Positions 1 through 6,201 of a stretch of 6,201 nt of DNA are shown one piece after another. The translations under genes and the position numbers were made by a program. The stretch comes from Hydrogenothermaceae bacterium (lineage in GTDB: Bacteria > Aquificota > Aquificia > Aquificales > Hydrogenothermaceae). Below the pieces are notes generated by a model. It searched no databases, was not told where the DNA came from, and was given only the letters and a program-made list of their open reading frames with translations. Where the stretch lies: assembly GCA_015490675.1 (NCBI GenBank), contig WFXI01000067.1:1-6201 (forward strand), written 5' to 3'. Each line of letters opens with the position of its first letter. Positions within the stretch are counted from its first letter, which is position 1.

Positions 1-3000
1 GATAGTATTAGCTGGTCTCCAATATTTACTCCTATCATTACTGCTACCTTATCATCTTTATTTAACTTTACAGCCATTAAGCCTTTTTGGGCTCTTTTCT
101 TAACTGGGAATTCTTCCTTTGGAACAAGTTTCATATAGCCTTTTTCTGTTATTACTAAGATGTAATCTTCGCTGTTTAAAATAAATCCTCCTCTAACTTC
201 ATCTCCTTCATCTAAATCTATAGCTTCTACTCCTTTGGCTTTCGCTCCTGTTACTCTTACCTGATTTCTTTCAAATATAAGGAGGTCTCCTTTTGCTGTA
301 TAAATCGCTAAGTTTGAAGGATGGTCATCTGCAAATGCAGATACTACCTCATCTCCTTCTTGTAGAGGTATTATTTCTTGATTTTGAGATTTATAGAAAA
401 TATCTTCAAAAGTCATACGCTTAATTACTGCATTTTTAGTTAATATAAATAGTCTATCTTCTACTCCTTCTCCCTTAAAGGCTGTTCCAATAATCTTGTT
501 TTGGTCTATGTATTTTAACTTTCCTTCTCCTTTTGGTAGGTCTGCTGTTAAACTCCAGATTAGTCTACCATTATTTGTTATAAATGCTACAGGATTTGAG
601 CTTTTTACTGTTTGAATTGAAACTAAAAATTCTTCTGGAAGTATACTTGTAGAAACTTGGTTCATTATCTTGTTAAATGTTTTTGATTTTCCTTCTTCCC
701 CTTCAGATGGGTCAAGCCTATAGTTAAACACTTTTCCTGATGATAAAACTGCTAATATATAATCTTCTTCAAATGTAAGCTCTGAATCTTTTTTATCTAT
801 TACTAATGTTTTTCTTTCGTCGCCATATTTTTCTAAAAGTTCATCTATTTCATCTATAAATACTTTAATTTTTTCATCTTCCGATGAAAGTATTTCTTTA
901 TATCTTTCTATTTGTGCTCTTAATTCTTCTGCTTCTTGATATAGTTTTTCACTTTCTAGTGATGTAAATCTAGAAAGTCTCATATCAAGAATTGCCTGTG
1001 CTTGGGTTTGAGTTAGGTCAAATTCTGTTGTTAGTTTTTCTTTTGCTTCCTGTGTATCTTTTGAACCTCTAACTATTTCTATAACTCTGTCTGCATTTTC
1101 TAAAGCTTTTAACAAACCTTCTATTATATGTAATCTTTTTTCTGCCTTTTCTAGTTCAAATAATGTTCTTCTTGTTATTACATCAAGCCTATGTTTAATA
1201 AACTCCCATAAGACTCCTTTTAAATCTAAGGTTTTTGGTTGTTTGTCAACTAAAACAGTTAAATTTACAGGTATAGATTTTTGTAGTTGTGTGCTTCTGT
1301 AGAGTTTCTTTAAAACTTTTTCAGGGTTTGCTTCTCTTTTTAGTTCTACTATTATTCTGATTCCGTCTCTGTCTGACTCATCTCTTAAGTCTGATATTCC
1401 TTTTTCTTTTCCTGTTCTAACAAGTTCTGCAATTCTTTTTATTAGTTCAACTTTATTTACTTGATATGGAATCTCATAGATAACAATTCTGTGCCTGTTT
1501 CCTGCAAGCTTTTCTATTCTTGCTTTTCCTTTTACTGTAATTGAACCACGACCATTTTCATAAATTTTTATAATCTCTTCTTTAGGAGTTATTAATATTC
1601 CTCCTGTTGGAAAATCAGGACCCTTTATAAACTGGCAAAGTTCCTCTGTGGTTGCATTTGGAAATTCTGCTAAATACTTAAGTGCTTCTGCTACTTCTGT
1701 AAAGTTATGAGGAGGAATACTTGTTGAAAGTCCAACTGCAATACCTGTTGCTCCATTGCAAATTAGATTAGGAAATTTAGCAGGTAAAACTTCTGGTTCA
1801 AATAAAGATGCATCAAAGTTTTCTTTCATATCAACAGTGTTTTTATCAATATCAGCAAGCATTTCCATTGCGATTTTAGTAAGACGGGCTTCAGTATTGT
1901 GGTTAATAATTCCATTTGCAACGAAGGAATGACAAGGGCTATTTACTCTAATTGAATAAACTACTTTTTCTCCAGTATCTTCTACTGATTTTACTTTTGC
2001 AAAGTAGTATCTATTTTCTAAAAGTTCTTTATAGAATGCTAAATCTTCTTTGTTTAAAAGGTTTTCTAAAACACTCCAATACTTTTCTATTTTGTTATAT
2101 CTGTCTATGTTGTGTTTCGATAACCATTCATTAAAACCTTTATTTTTGTATTTTTGTTTAATATATTCAGATATAAATGGAATAAAATCTGTTTTACTAT
2201 TTGCTGTTTCTTTTGGATTTAGTTCTTTAATTAAATTTTCTAGTTTTCTTTGTTTTTCTCCTAAAAATCCTATTTTTTCTTTAAAAAGTTTTATATTATG
2301 ATAGCCAGAAATTATAAGTCTATAGTTTTGTTTATCTTTGTGAATTCTTGAGATTATCTCAAAGTTTAGTAGTAAGACTTGAAGTTGTTTTAGAAGTTTT
2401 TTGCTTTTTGATGAGTAAGATATAACTACTGTATTTTTACCTTTATAAACAGAACCATCTCCTTCAAATAAAGCTTTTAGAAAAGCTCTTTGAATTTTTT
2501 TAGAAGACATTAAAACTGTATAAGGAATTTCTTTTTGGGCTGATTTTTCTTTAAATCCTTTTTTTTGGAGGTCTTCAATAATGTCTTTTTGGTGTATTTG
2601 GTATTCTATTAATGTTTTTCCACTTTTAAGTTTTCTTTCATATTTACAACCAGCAGTTTCATAAGTAGTAACTAAAGCATTTTCAAATTCTAAAGCAAAT
2701 TCCTCACTTGTATTATTAAATCCAACTCTATTTTCTGAAATATGTCCTTCAGAAACTAATGAACCAAGTAAAATTGCTTCCTCTTCTGTAATTAAATCCT
2801 GTGATGAGTCTATGTCATTTTTTCTACTTATTACTAAATAATCCCCCGCTTTTACTTTGTCTAAAGTTTTCCAAACATAAACAAGTTTTCCACTTTTTCC
2901 TTTTTCTAACACTAAAACAGGGTGGTTTAAACTTCCTTCTATCTCAAAACCTTCAACTGTTTCTACTTTTAGTGTTTTGTGTTTACCACTATTAAAAAAC

Positions 3001-3497
3001 ATATCAGCAGTATTTATTTTTCTATTTAAAGATTGAATTTTTATGTTTATAGGATTATCTGAGTTTTCTTCAGAGTTGGGAACAATATCCTTTATTTTTA
3101 AAAGTCCTTTATCTGTATTAACAAGAGTATCTCCAACAACACAGTATCTCATTGCTGCAGGTGGGTCACCGTCTATTGAACCAAAGTTACCTTGACCTTG
3201 AACAAGAGGATATCTTAATGTGAAATCTTGAGCCATTCTAACTAATGCATCGTAAACAGAGCTATCCCCGTGAGGGTGGTATTTAGCTATAACATTACCA
3301 ACGGTTCTTGCAGATTTTTTATATGGTTTATTAGGATACATTCCCTCTTCATACATTGCATATAAAATTCTTCTTTGAACAGGTTTTAGACCATCTCTAA
3401 CATCAGGAATAGCCCTTCCAACAATAACAGACATTGCATAGTCTAGATAGGCAGACTTTACTTCTTCTTCTATTGGCTGTTTTATGATTTCAGACAT
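1..3497 (-). CDS. gyrA: DNA gyrase subunit A (intein-containing precursor), 3' end outside window
   Basis: GyrA is the DNA-breakage and DNA-wrapping subunit of type IIA topoisomerase and works with GyrB in A2B2 complexes on the chromosome. The frame opens at an ATG at 3497 and stays open for 1165 codons to the window edge. Codons 119-534 are an intein, leaving 749 host residues. Visible host motifs are the N-terminal SAYLDYAMSVIVGRAIPD, the quinolone-pocket segment HPHGDSSVYD (Ser79 and Asp83, the drug-sensitive-type residues), and GQGNFGSIDGD leading to Arg117-Tyr118, the catalytic pair. After the intein come TEARLTKIAMEML, ATGIAVGLSTSIPPHNF and YGDERKT at the end of the core. Beta-pinwheel blades follow from about host residue 494. 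The canonical GyrA-box is not visible in blade 1. Part of the last blade and the tail are missing. The start is supported by GAGGA 6 nt upstream. The gene lies 36 nt after uvrC with no visible terminator, so it is probably co-transcribed. ParC is the alternative name, but GyrA is preferred by overall sequence. Confidence 0.96.
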   Translation of the reverse strand, partial: MSEIIKQPIEEEVKSAYLDYAMSVIVGRAIPDVRDGLKPVQRRILYAMYEEGMYPNKPYKKSARTVGNVIAKYHPHGDSSVYDALVRMAQDFTLRYPLVQGQGNFGSIDGDPPAAMRYCVVGDTLVNTDKGLLKIKDIVPNSEENSDNPINIKIQSLNRKINTADMFFNSGKHKTLKVETVEGFEIEGSLNHPVLVLEKGKSGKLVYVWKTLDKVKAGDYLVISRKNDIDSSQDLITEEEAILLGSLVSEGHISENRVGFNNTSEEFALEFENALVTTYETAGCKYERKLKSGKTLIEYQIHQKDIIEDLQKKGFKEKSAQKEIPYTVLMSSKKIQRAFLKALFEGDGSVYKGKNTVVISYSSKSKKLLKQLQVLLLNFEIISRIHKDKQNYRLIISGYHNIKLFKEKIGFLGEKQRKLENLIKELNPKETANSKTDFIPFISEYIKQKYKNKGFNEWLSKHNIDRYNKIEKYWSVLENLLNKEDLAFYKELLENRYYFAKVKSVEDTGEKVVYSIRVNSPCHSFVANGIINHNTEARLTKIAMEMLADIDKNTVDMKENFDASLFEPEVLPAKFPNLICNGATGIAVGLSTSIPPHNFTEVAEALKYLAEFPNATTEELCQFIKGPDFPTGGILITPKEEIIKIYENGRGSITVKGKARIEKLAGNRHRIVIYEIPYQVNKVELIKRIAELVRTGKEKGISDLRDESDRDGIRIIVELKREANPEKVLKKLYRSTQLQKSIPVNLTVLVDKQPKTLDLKGVLWEFIKHRLDVITRRTLFELEKAEKRLHIIEGLLKALENADRVIEIVRGSKDTQEAKEKLTTEFDLTQTQAQAILDMRLSRFTSLESEKLYQEAEELRAQIERYKEILSSEDEKIKVFIDEIDELLEKYGDERKTLVIDKKDSELTFEEDYILAVLSSGKVFNYRLDPSEGEEGKSKTFNKIMNQVSTSILPEEFLVSIQTVKSSNPVAFITNNGRLIWSLTADLPKGEGKLKYIDQNKIIGTAFKGEGVEDRLFILTKNAVIKRMTFEDIFYKSQNQEIIPLQEGDEVVSAFADDHPSNLAIYTAKGDLLIFERNQVRVTGAKAKGVEAIDLDEGDEVRGGFILNSEDYILVITEKGYMKLVPKEEFPVKKRAQKGLMAVKLNKDDKVAVMIGVNIGDQLIL
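2454..2480 (-). other. Second LAGLIDADG motif of the intein homing endonuclease
   Basis: Intein residues 222-230 read LKALFEGDG, the second LAGLIDADG helix (block E), with acidic Asp229. It is about 97 residues from the first motif, the spacing expected for a single-chain two-motif endonuclease. The stretch that follows, up to about residue 378, includes KTDFIPFISEYIKQKY. It is probably the remainder of the endonuclease and DNA-recognition region, although I cannot assign individual contacts. Confidence 0.88.
2745..2771 (-). other. First LAGLIDADG motif of the intein homing endonuclease
   Basis: Intein residues 125-133 read LLGSLVSEG, the first LAGLIDADG helix (block C). The acidic position before the final Gly is Glu132, an acceptable metal ligand in this family. 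The motif lies 51 residues after block B His74, the normal place for the endonuclease insertion in the Hint splicing fold. Confidence 0.88.
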
Positions 3498-3503
3498 TTA
3501 ACT

Positions 3504-3508
3504 TCCTC
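3504..3508 (-). promoter_or_regulatory. Ribosome binding site of gyrA
   Basis: On the minus strand GAGGA lies 6 nt before the ATG at 3497 and fixes the gyrA start. It sits in the 36-nt uvrC-gyrA spacer (3498-3533), which contains no inverted repeat or T-run typical of a terminator. This supports transcriptional read-through from uvrC into gyrA. Confidence 0.8.
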
Positions 3509-3533
3509 TTTTTGGTTGTTTATTGATAATATT

Positions 3534-5258
3534 TTACGATAAATAAGCCTTTATTTCCTGTGCTACCTTACGGGGAATTCCTAGTTTTACTAATTCCTCT
3601 TCTGAAGCTTGGGAGATGTTATCTATAGTTTTATATGTTCTATATAAAATTTCCTTTCTCTTTTTCCCAACCCCTTTTATGTTATCTAAAACTGATTTTA
3701 AACCTTCCTTTTCTCTTAATTTTCTATTGTAGCTAATAGCAAATCTATGGGCTTCATCTCTAATTGTAGTAAATAGCTTTAAAAGAGGTTGATATTTATA
3801 AAGACGAACTTCTTTATTATCATCTGTGTAAATTATTTCTTCTTTTTTTGCTAAAGAAAAAATTCTTAAATTTTTTAATCCTAAAGCATCTCTAACAATT
3901 AAGCCTTGTTTTAACTGCCCCTTTCCCCCATCAATTAATACTAACTCTGGAGGATTCTCCATTTCTAAATATTTTTTAAATCTTCTATATAAAACTTCTC
4001 TCATTGAGGCATAATCATCAACACCTTTAACAGTTTTAACTTTAAATCTTCTATATTCCTTTTTATTCATTTTTCCATTTTCCCATACCACACAAGAACC
4101 AACTGTAAAATTTCCTTGTAGAGTAGATATATCAAAGCCTTCTATCCTATTTGGCAAATCAAATCCAAATATAGATTTAAATTCCTTAGATATTATTGAT
4201 AAATCAATATCTGAAATATTTCTCTTTATAAAGTTTTCTATTTCTTTAATTAAACCTATTCCAATTTCTACTTTTTTAAATTTGCTTAACCATTTTTGCA
4301 GGTTTTCTATTTCTGGGATTTCTTTATTTAGTAAAATCTGTTTTGGAATATAGTTTCCTTTTTGATAATAATTCATAATAACTAAAGGGATTTCATTTTC
4401 ATTGGGATTTCCGTCTATTTTTATTTCATCTTTACCTAAAATTCTGTATCCTCTAACAATAATTAAATAAATTGCAGTTGAAGTTATATAAAATACATCT
4501 GCTTCTTCTATAGGTAGCCCTATAACCTCTTGTTTCTTTATTAGATTTTCTAGAGCTATTATCTGGTCTCTAACTATAGAAGCTTTTTCGAACATAAGTT
4601 TTTGTGTGTATTCTTCTATCTTGTCGTATAACTGGTAAATAATCTTTTTTGCATTTCCGGACAAAAATGCCTTTGCAGATTTTGCATCAAATTGATAGTC
4701 TTTTTTTGATATTTTGTTTGCACAGGGAGCAGAACAAAGACCTAAATGATAATCAAAACAAACTAAGTCTCTTTTAGGCATTGGGTCGCAGGTTCTAAGC
4801 TTAAATATTTTATGAATTAATTCTTTCATTGCTCTTGCAGTTTTTGCAGGGATGAAAGGACCAAAGTATTCTCCATCTATTTCTCCAAATTTTCTGCTTA
4901 TTTTTATTGTTGGATATTCTTCATTAGTAATAACAAGCATTGGATATGATGAACCAGATTTTAGCCTTACATTGTACTTAGGTTTGTATTGTTTTATAAG
5001 TTCATTTTCTAAAACAAAAGCTTCATAGTCAGAAGATGTTATTATCCATTCAAGCTGTGAACTTTCTTCAAAGATTTTTCTTTCTTTTGGGTCTATTTTA
5101 GTAGCTTGAAGGTGTCCTTTTAGTCTATTTTTTAGATTTTTCGCTTTACCTATGTAAATATAGTTTTTTCCATTTTTAAAAATATAAACTCCTGATTTTT
5201 TAGGGGCATTATTTATTTGTTCTACTAACTCTTTATAAAGCACAACATCCTTCATCAT
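3534..5258 (-). CDS. uvrC: Excinuclease ABC subunit C (UvrC)
   Basis: UvrC is the dual-incision nuclease of nucleotide excision repair. It is recruited by UvrB to damaged DNA and cuts on both sides of the lesion. The 574 residues show the full domain order. The N-terminal GIY-YIG nuclease (about 19-97) has Tyr25, Tyr35, Lys38, Arg45 and Glu84, and makes the 3' cut. A four-cysteine motif follows at Cys157, Cys167, Cys175 and Cys179, equivalent to the cysteines proposed to hold a 4Fe-4S cluster in E. coli UvrC. The UVR segment that contacts UvrB is at about 204-239. The RNase H-like nuclease has Asp376 (GFDIS), Asp415, Asp443 (LVLIDGGKGQL) and His504, and makes the 5' cut. Tandem helix-hairpin-helix motifs lie at about 520-574. 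Length and residues are normal, so the enzyme looks intact. The start overlaps the upstream gene by 26 nt. The ATG-ATG pair at 5258/5255 has no clear Shine-Dalgarno, and a GTG at 5243 preceded by AAGGA at 4 nt is an alternative. Either start implies translational coupling. Confidence 0.97.
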   Translation of the reverse strand: MMKDVVLYKELVEQINNAPKKSGVYIFKNGKNYIYIGKAKNLKNRLKGHLQATKIDPKERKIFEESSQLEWIITSSDYEAFVLENELIKQYKPKYNVRLKSGSSYPMLVITNEEYPTIKISRKFGEIDGEYFGPFIPAKTARAMKELIHKIFKLRTCDPMPKRDLVCFDYHLGLCSAPCANKISKKDYQFDAKSAKAFLSGNAKKIIYQLYDKIEEYTQKLMFEKASIVRDQIIALENLIKKQEVIGLPIEEADVFYITSTAIYLIIVRGYRILGKDEIKIDGNPNENEIPLVIMNYYQKGNYIPKQILLNKEIPEIENLQKWLSKFKKVEIGIGLIKEIENFIKRNISDIDLSIISKEFKSIFGFDLPNRIEGFDISTLQGNFTVGSCVVWENGKMNKKEYRRFKVKTVKGVDDYASMREVLYRRFKKYLEMENPPELVLIDGGKGQLKQGLIVRDALGLKNLRIFSLAKKEEIIYTDDNKEVRLYKYQPLLKLFTTIRDEAHRFAISYNRKLREKEGLKSVLDNIKGVGKKRKEILYRTYKTIDNISQASEEELVKLGIPRKVAQEIKAYLS

Positions 5259-5589
5259 CTATAAACTGAACTGTGTCTAGTATTTGCTTATAATCTGGAA
5301 GTTCACCTTCTGAAATACTTTGTATTATTCCATATCTGTCTACTATGATTAAAAATTCATCTTTATTTTTTACATCAACTTTATCCAAAAAATCTTTTGT
5401 TAATATTTGGATATAATCTATTACTTTTACCCCTGCCTGTAATAAACTATCTTCAAAATCTGACAAATCAAGCTTTGAAGAATTATAGATAACTAAATGG
5501 TATTTTTGTCTTAAATCGTAAGAAGATTTTCCATAAACTCCTTCTAAATATTCAAAATGTGGCAGTATATCTCCAACTTTTGCTTTCAA
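5233..5589 (-). CDS. Small thioredoxin-fold/redoxin-like protein without peroxidatic cysteine
   Basis: This 118-residue protein has no signal peptide or membrane segment and is probably cytoplasmic. The N-terminus, KVGDILPHFEYLEGVYGKSSYDLRQKYHLVIY, resembles the opening of AhpC/TSA-type peroxiredoxins: a GD-x-x-P-x-F start, a short hairpin, then a hydrophobic strand. DEFLIIVDRYGIIQSI resembles the later strand pair of that fold. The loop after the first core strand reads NSSKLDLSDFE, so the usual peroxidatic or CxxC cysteine is absent. The only cysteines are Cys115-Cys116 in the C-terminal GCCAL. The start is TTG at 5589, supported by AGAGG 7 nt upstream, and no in-frame ATG lies nearby. It is the first gene of the minus-strand cluster, overlapping uvrC by 26 nt. 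The fold assignment comes from pattern resemblance only. A catalytic role is not shown, and a degenerate or structural redoxin is as likely as an enzyme. Confidence 0.75.
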   Translation of the reverse strand: MKAKVGDILPHFEYLEGVYGKSSYDLRQKYHLVIYNSSKLDLSDFEDSLLQAGVKVIDYIQILTKDFLDKVDVKNKDEFLIIVDRYGIIQSISEGELPDYKQILDTVQFIDDEGCCAL

Positions 5590-5596
5590 TGTAAAA

Positions 5597-5601
5597 CCTC
5601 T
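5597..5601 (-). promoter_or_regulatory. Ribosome binding site that decides a TTG start
   Basis: AGAGG on the minus strand sits 7 nt before the TTG at 5589. The spacing is ideal and no nearby in-frame ATG competes, so this site is the main evidence that the redoxin-like gene starts with TTG. Confidence 0.7.
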
Positions 5602-5624
5602 AATATTTCTTATGCAAATACAAT

Positions 5625-5630
5625 ATTATA
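5625..5630 (-). promoter_or_regulatory. Candidate -10 element for the redoxin-uvrC-gyrA operon
   Basis: A perfect TATAAT on the minus strand lies about 24 nt before the Shine-Dalgarno of the redoxin-like gene. No good -35 hexamer is found 16-18 nt upstream, where the sequence is CTATAC/ACTATA-like. In such AT-rich DNA the match could be chance. Confidence 0.3.
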
Positions 5631-5694
5631 TATCTTTTTTATAGAGGTATAGTTATATTTAAGATGATAAAAATATACTTTATGTCATAATGTT

Positions 5695-5723
5695 TTGCCA
5701 AAATTTTCATATATTAATGTAAG
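5695..5723 (+). promoter_or_regulatory. Candidate sigma70-type promoter for the PAS gene
   Basis: TTGCCA (5695-5700) could be a -35 element with TGTAAG (5718-5723) as a weak -10 at 17-nt spacing. The -35 matches five of six consensus positions and the -10 four of six. Transcription would start only about 20-25 nt before the ATG at 5755. This is a tentative call. Confidence 0.22.
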
Positions 5724-5744
5724 TCTTTGTTATTTAAAAACTTT

Positions 5745-5748
5745 GGAG
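5745..5748 (+). promoter_or_regulatory. Ribosome binding site of the PAS gene
   Basis: GGAG lies 6 nt before the ATG at 5755 and supports that start codon. Confidence 0.7.
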
Positions 5749-5754
5749 TAATTA

Positions 5755-6201
5755 ATGAAAAATCTAAAAGAAGCTAAATTAGATGAAAAAGTATTTAAAG
5801 AGCTTTTTGATAAGTCAATTCTGGCTATGGCAATACTAGATGAAGATGGTAAATATATTATACAAAATGAAGCTCATAAGAAATTACTTGGATATTCAGA
5901 TGAAGACATAAAAGGACAAACACCAGCTATACATTTAGGAGAGAAACTAGAAGATATTCTTGATGATATAAATAAAAAAGGTTACTTTTCTGGAGAAATT
6001 CAATCTATAAATAAAGATAATAAATTTCTATCAATATGGTTAAATGCCTATCAAATTGAGTGTAATGGAAAGAAATATTACATTGGTATAAAACAAAATA
6101 TATCAAAACTTAGAGAGCTAGGAGATATATATAATAATGTAATCTCCAACTCACCAATAGGAATAGCAGTTTTTAGAGATAAGTTAAAATTTGTAAATGA
6201 T
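5755..6201 (+). CDS. PAS-domain sensory protein, N-terminal part (3' end outside window)
   Basis: The frame is open for 149 codons to the window edge. There is no N-terminal signal or membrane segment, so sensing is probably cytoplasmic. Residues about 14-116 form a PAS domain: an LFDKSILAMAILDEDGKYIIQN-type opening strand pair, then NEAHKKLLGYSDEDIKGQ, the helix pattern typical of PAS cores, then a closing strand pair (FLSIWLNAYQIE and KKYYIGIKQNIS). A short linker helix (KLRELGDIYNNVI) leads into what looks like a second PAS domain starting SNSPIGIAVFRDKLKFVND, cut off by the window end. PAS domains bind small ligands or cofactors and pass signals to an output domain such as a histidine kinase, GGDEF or EAL domain. 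None is visible, so the output is unknown. It is transcribed away from the uvrC-gyrA cluster, and no functional link is shown. Confidence 0.85.
   Translation, partial: MKNLKEAKLDEKVFKELFDKSILAMAILDEDGKYIIQNEAHKKLLGYSDEDIKGQTPAIHLGEKLEDILDDINKKGYFSGEIQSINKDNKFLSIWLNAYQIECNGKKYYIGIKQNISKLRELGDIYNNVISNSPIGIAVFRDKLKFVND

Larger units (their letters stand above)
1896..3143 (-). mobile_element. GyrA intein (416 aa) with LAGLIDADG homing endonuclease, in frame within gyrA
   Basis: A protein-splicing element interrupts GyrA between Tyr118 and the Thr that opens TEARLTK. It begins with Cys1 in CVVGDTLV (block A). Block B reads GSLNHPVLVL with His74, and Ser71 stands where Thr is usual. WKTLDKVKAGDYLVISR follows. 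Block F is YYFAKVKSVED through YSIRV to CHSFVANG, with His405. Block G is GIINHN with the penultimate His415 and terminal Asn416, followed by a +1 Thr. These motifs match the Mycobacterium xenopi/leprae GyrA inteins as I remember them, including the site after the active-site Tyr, so this is the gyrA-a type allele. The length is close to full-size mycobacterial GyrA inteins and well above the roughly 198-aa M. xenopi mini-intein. The central region carries the endonuclease. The host protein reads continuously across both junctions after removal. All catalytic splicing residues are present, so excision is expected. No stop or frameshift was seen. Confidence 0.97.
5590..5754. promoter_or_regulatory. 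Divergent intergenic region with promoters for both flanking genes
   Basis: This 165-bp, very AT-rich spacer separates the minus-strand redoxin-uvrC-gyrA cluster from the plus-strand PAS gene. It must hold the start signals for both directions unless transcription enters from outside. I see no tRNA, strong hairpin, riboswitch-like fold or long repeat in it. The A/T richness makes -10-like hexamers common, so promoter calls here are weak. Confidence 0.6.

Noticed and set aside
1952..2301. Two overlapping plus-strand open frames (1952-2134 and 2050-2301) with Leu/Phe-rich translations
   Set aside because: They lie antisense to the intein coding sequence. Their Leu/Phe/Ser-rich composition is what the complement of Lys/Glu-rich AT-rich codons gives, and no ribosome binding site or family resemblance supports them.
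2801..2995. Plus-strand open frame with a hydrophobic translation
   Set aside because: It is antisense to the N-terminal half of the intein and shows the same shadow composition, with no supporting start signal.
1896..3143. A group I intron or insertion sequence interrupting gyrA
   Set aside because: The insert is in frame and entirely coding, starts with Cys and ends with His-Asn before Thr, and shows no terminal inverted repeats or transposase motifs. The LAGLIDADG motifs belong to an intein here.
1..3497. The gene might be a frameshifted or split gyrA pseudogene, or encode a split trans-splicing intein
   Set aside because: The minus-strand frame is continuous through both exteins and the intein, with all splicing residues in one polypeptide and no internal stop, so ordinary cis-splicing explains it.
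3498..3533. Possible terminator between uvrC and gyrA
   Set aside because: The 36-nt spacer has no stable inverted repeat followed by a T-run, and it contains the gyrA ribosome binding site.
5590..5754. Sigma54-type promoter suggested by TGGCA on the minus strand near 5700
   Set aside because: The partner GC-rich -12 element at the required spacing is absent.

Overview
The window looks like part of an AT-rich bacterial chromosome. Three minus-strand genes are tightly packed and read in the order redoxin-like protein, uvrC, gyrA. A divergent plus-strand gene for a PAS-domain protein starts near the right edge. The strong A/T third-position bias, the UvrC sequence and a GyrA C-terminal domain without a recognisable GyrA-box suggest a thermophilic Aquificota bacterium, perhaps of the Sulfurihydrogenibium type. 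That assignment is inference from protein character, not a database match.

Positions 1-3497 (minus) hold most of gyrA, open at its 3' end. The reading frame is uninterrupted but carries an in-frame 416-residue intein (1896-3143). It is inserted directly after the catalytic tyrosine (Tyr118) and before the conserved Thr-Glu-Ala-Arg. The intein has Hint-type splicing motifs at both ends and a LAGLIDADG homing endonuclease domain with two acidic motif residues, so it looks intact for both splicing and DNA cleavage. Once the intein is removed, 749 GyrA residues are visible: the breakage-reunion core and most of the C-terminal beta-pinwheel.

Positions 3534-5258 (minus) hold a complete uvrC (574 aa) with both nuclease active sites, a four-cysteine motif, the UVR segment and C-terminal helix-hairpin-helix motifs. 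Its start overlaps by 26 nt a 118-aa thioredoxin-fold-like gene (5233-5589) that starts with TTG. With a 36-nt gap between uvrC and gyrA and no hairpin terminator seen, the three genes are probably co-transcribed, so a repair nuclease and a topoisomerase share a transcript.

Positions 5590-5754 are a 165-bp AT-rich divergent intergenic region. A plus-strand PAS-domain protein begins at 5755 and runs off the window, so its output domain is not visible.

The most notable items are the intein at the GyrA active-site tyrosine and the apparent loss of the GyrA-box. The second raises the question of whether this enzyme is a supercoiling gyrase or a topoisomerase IV-like relaxase/decatenase.
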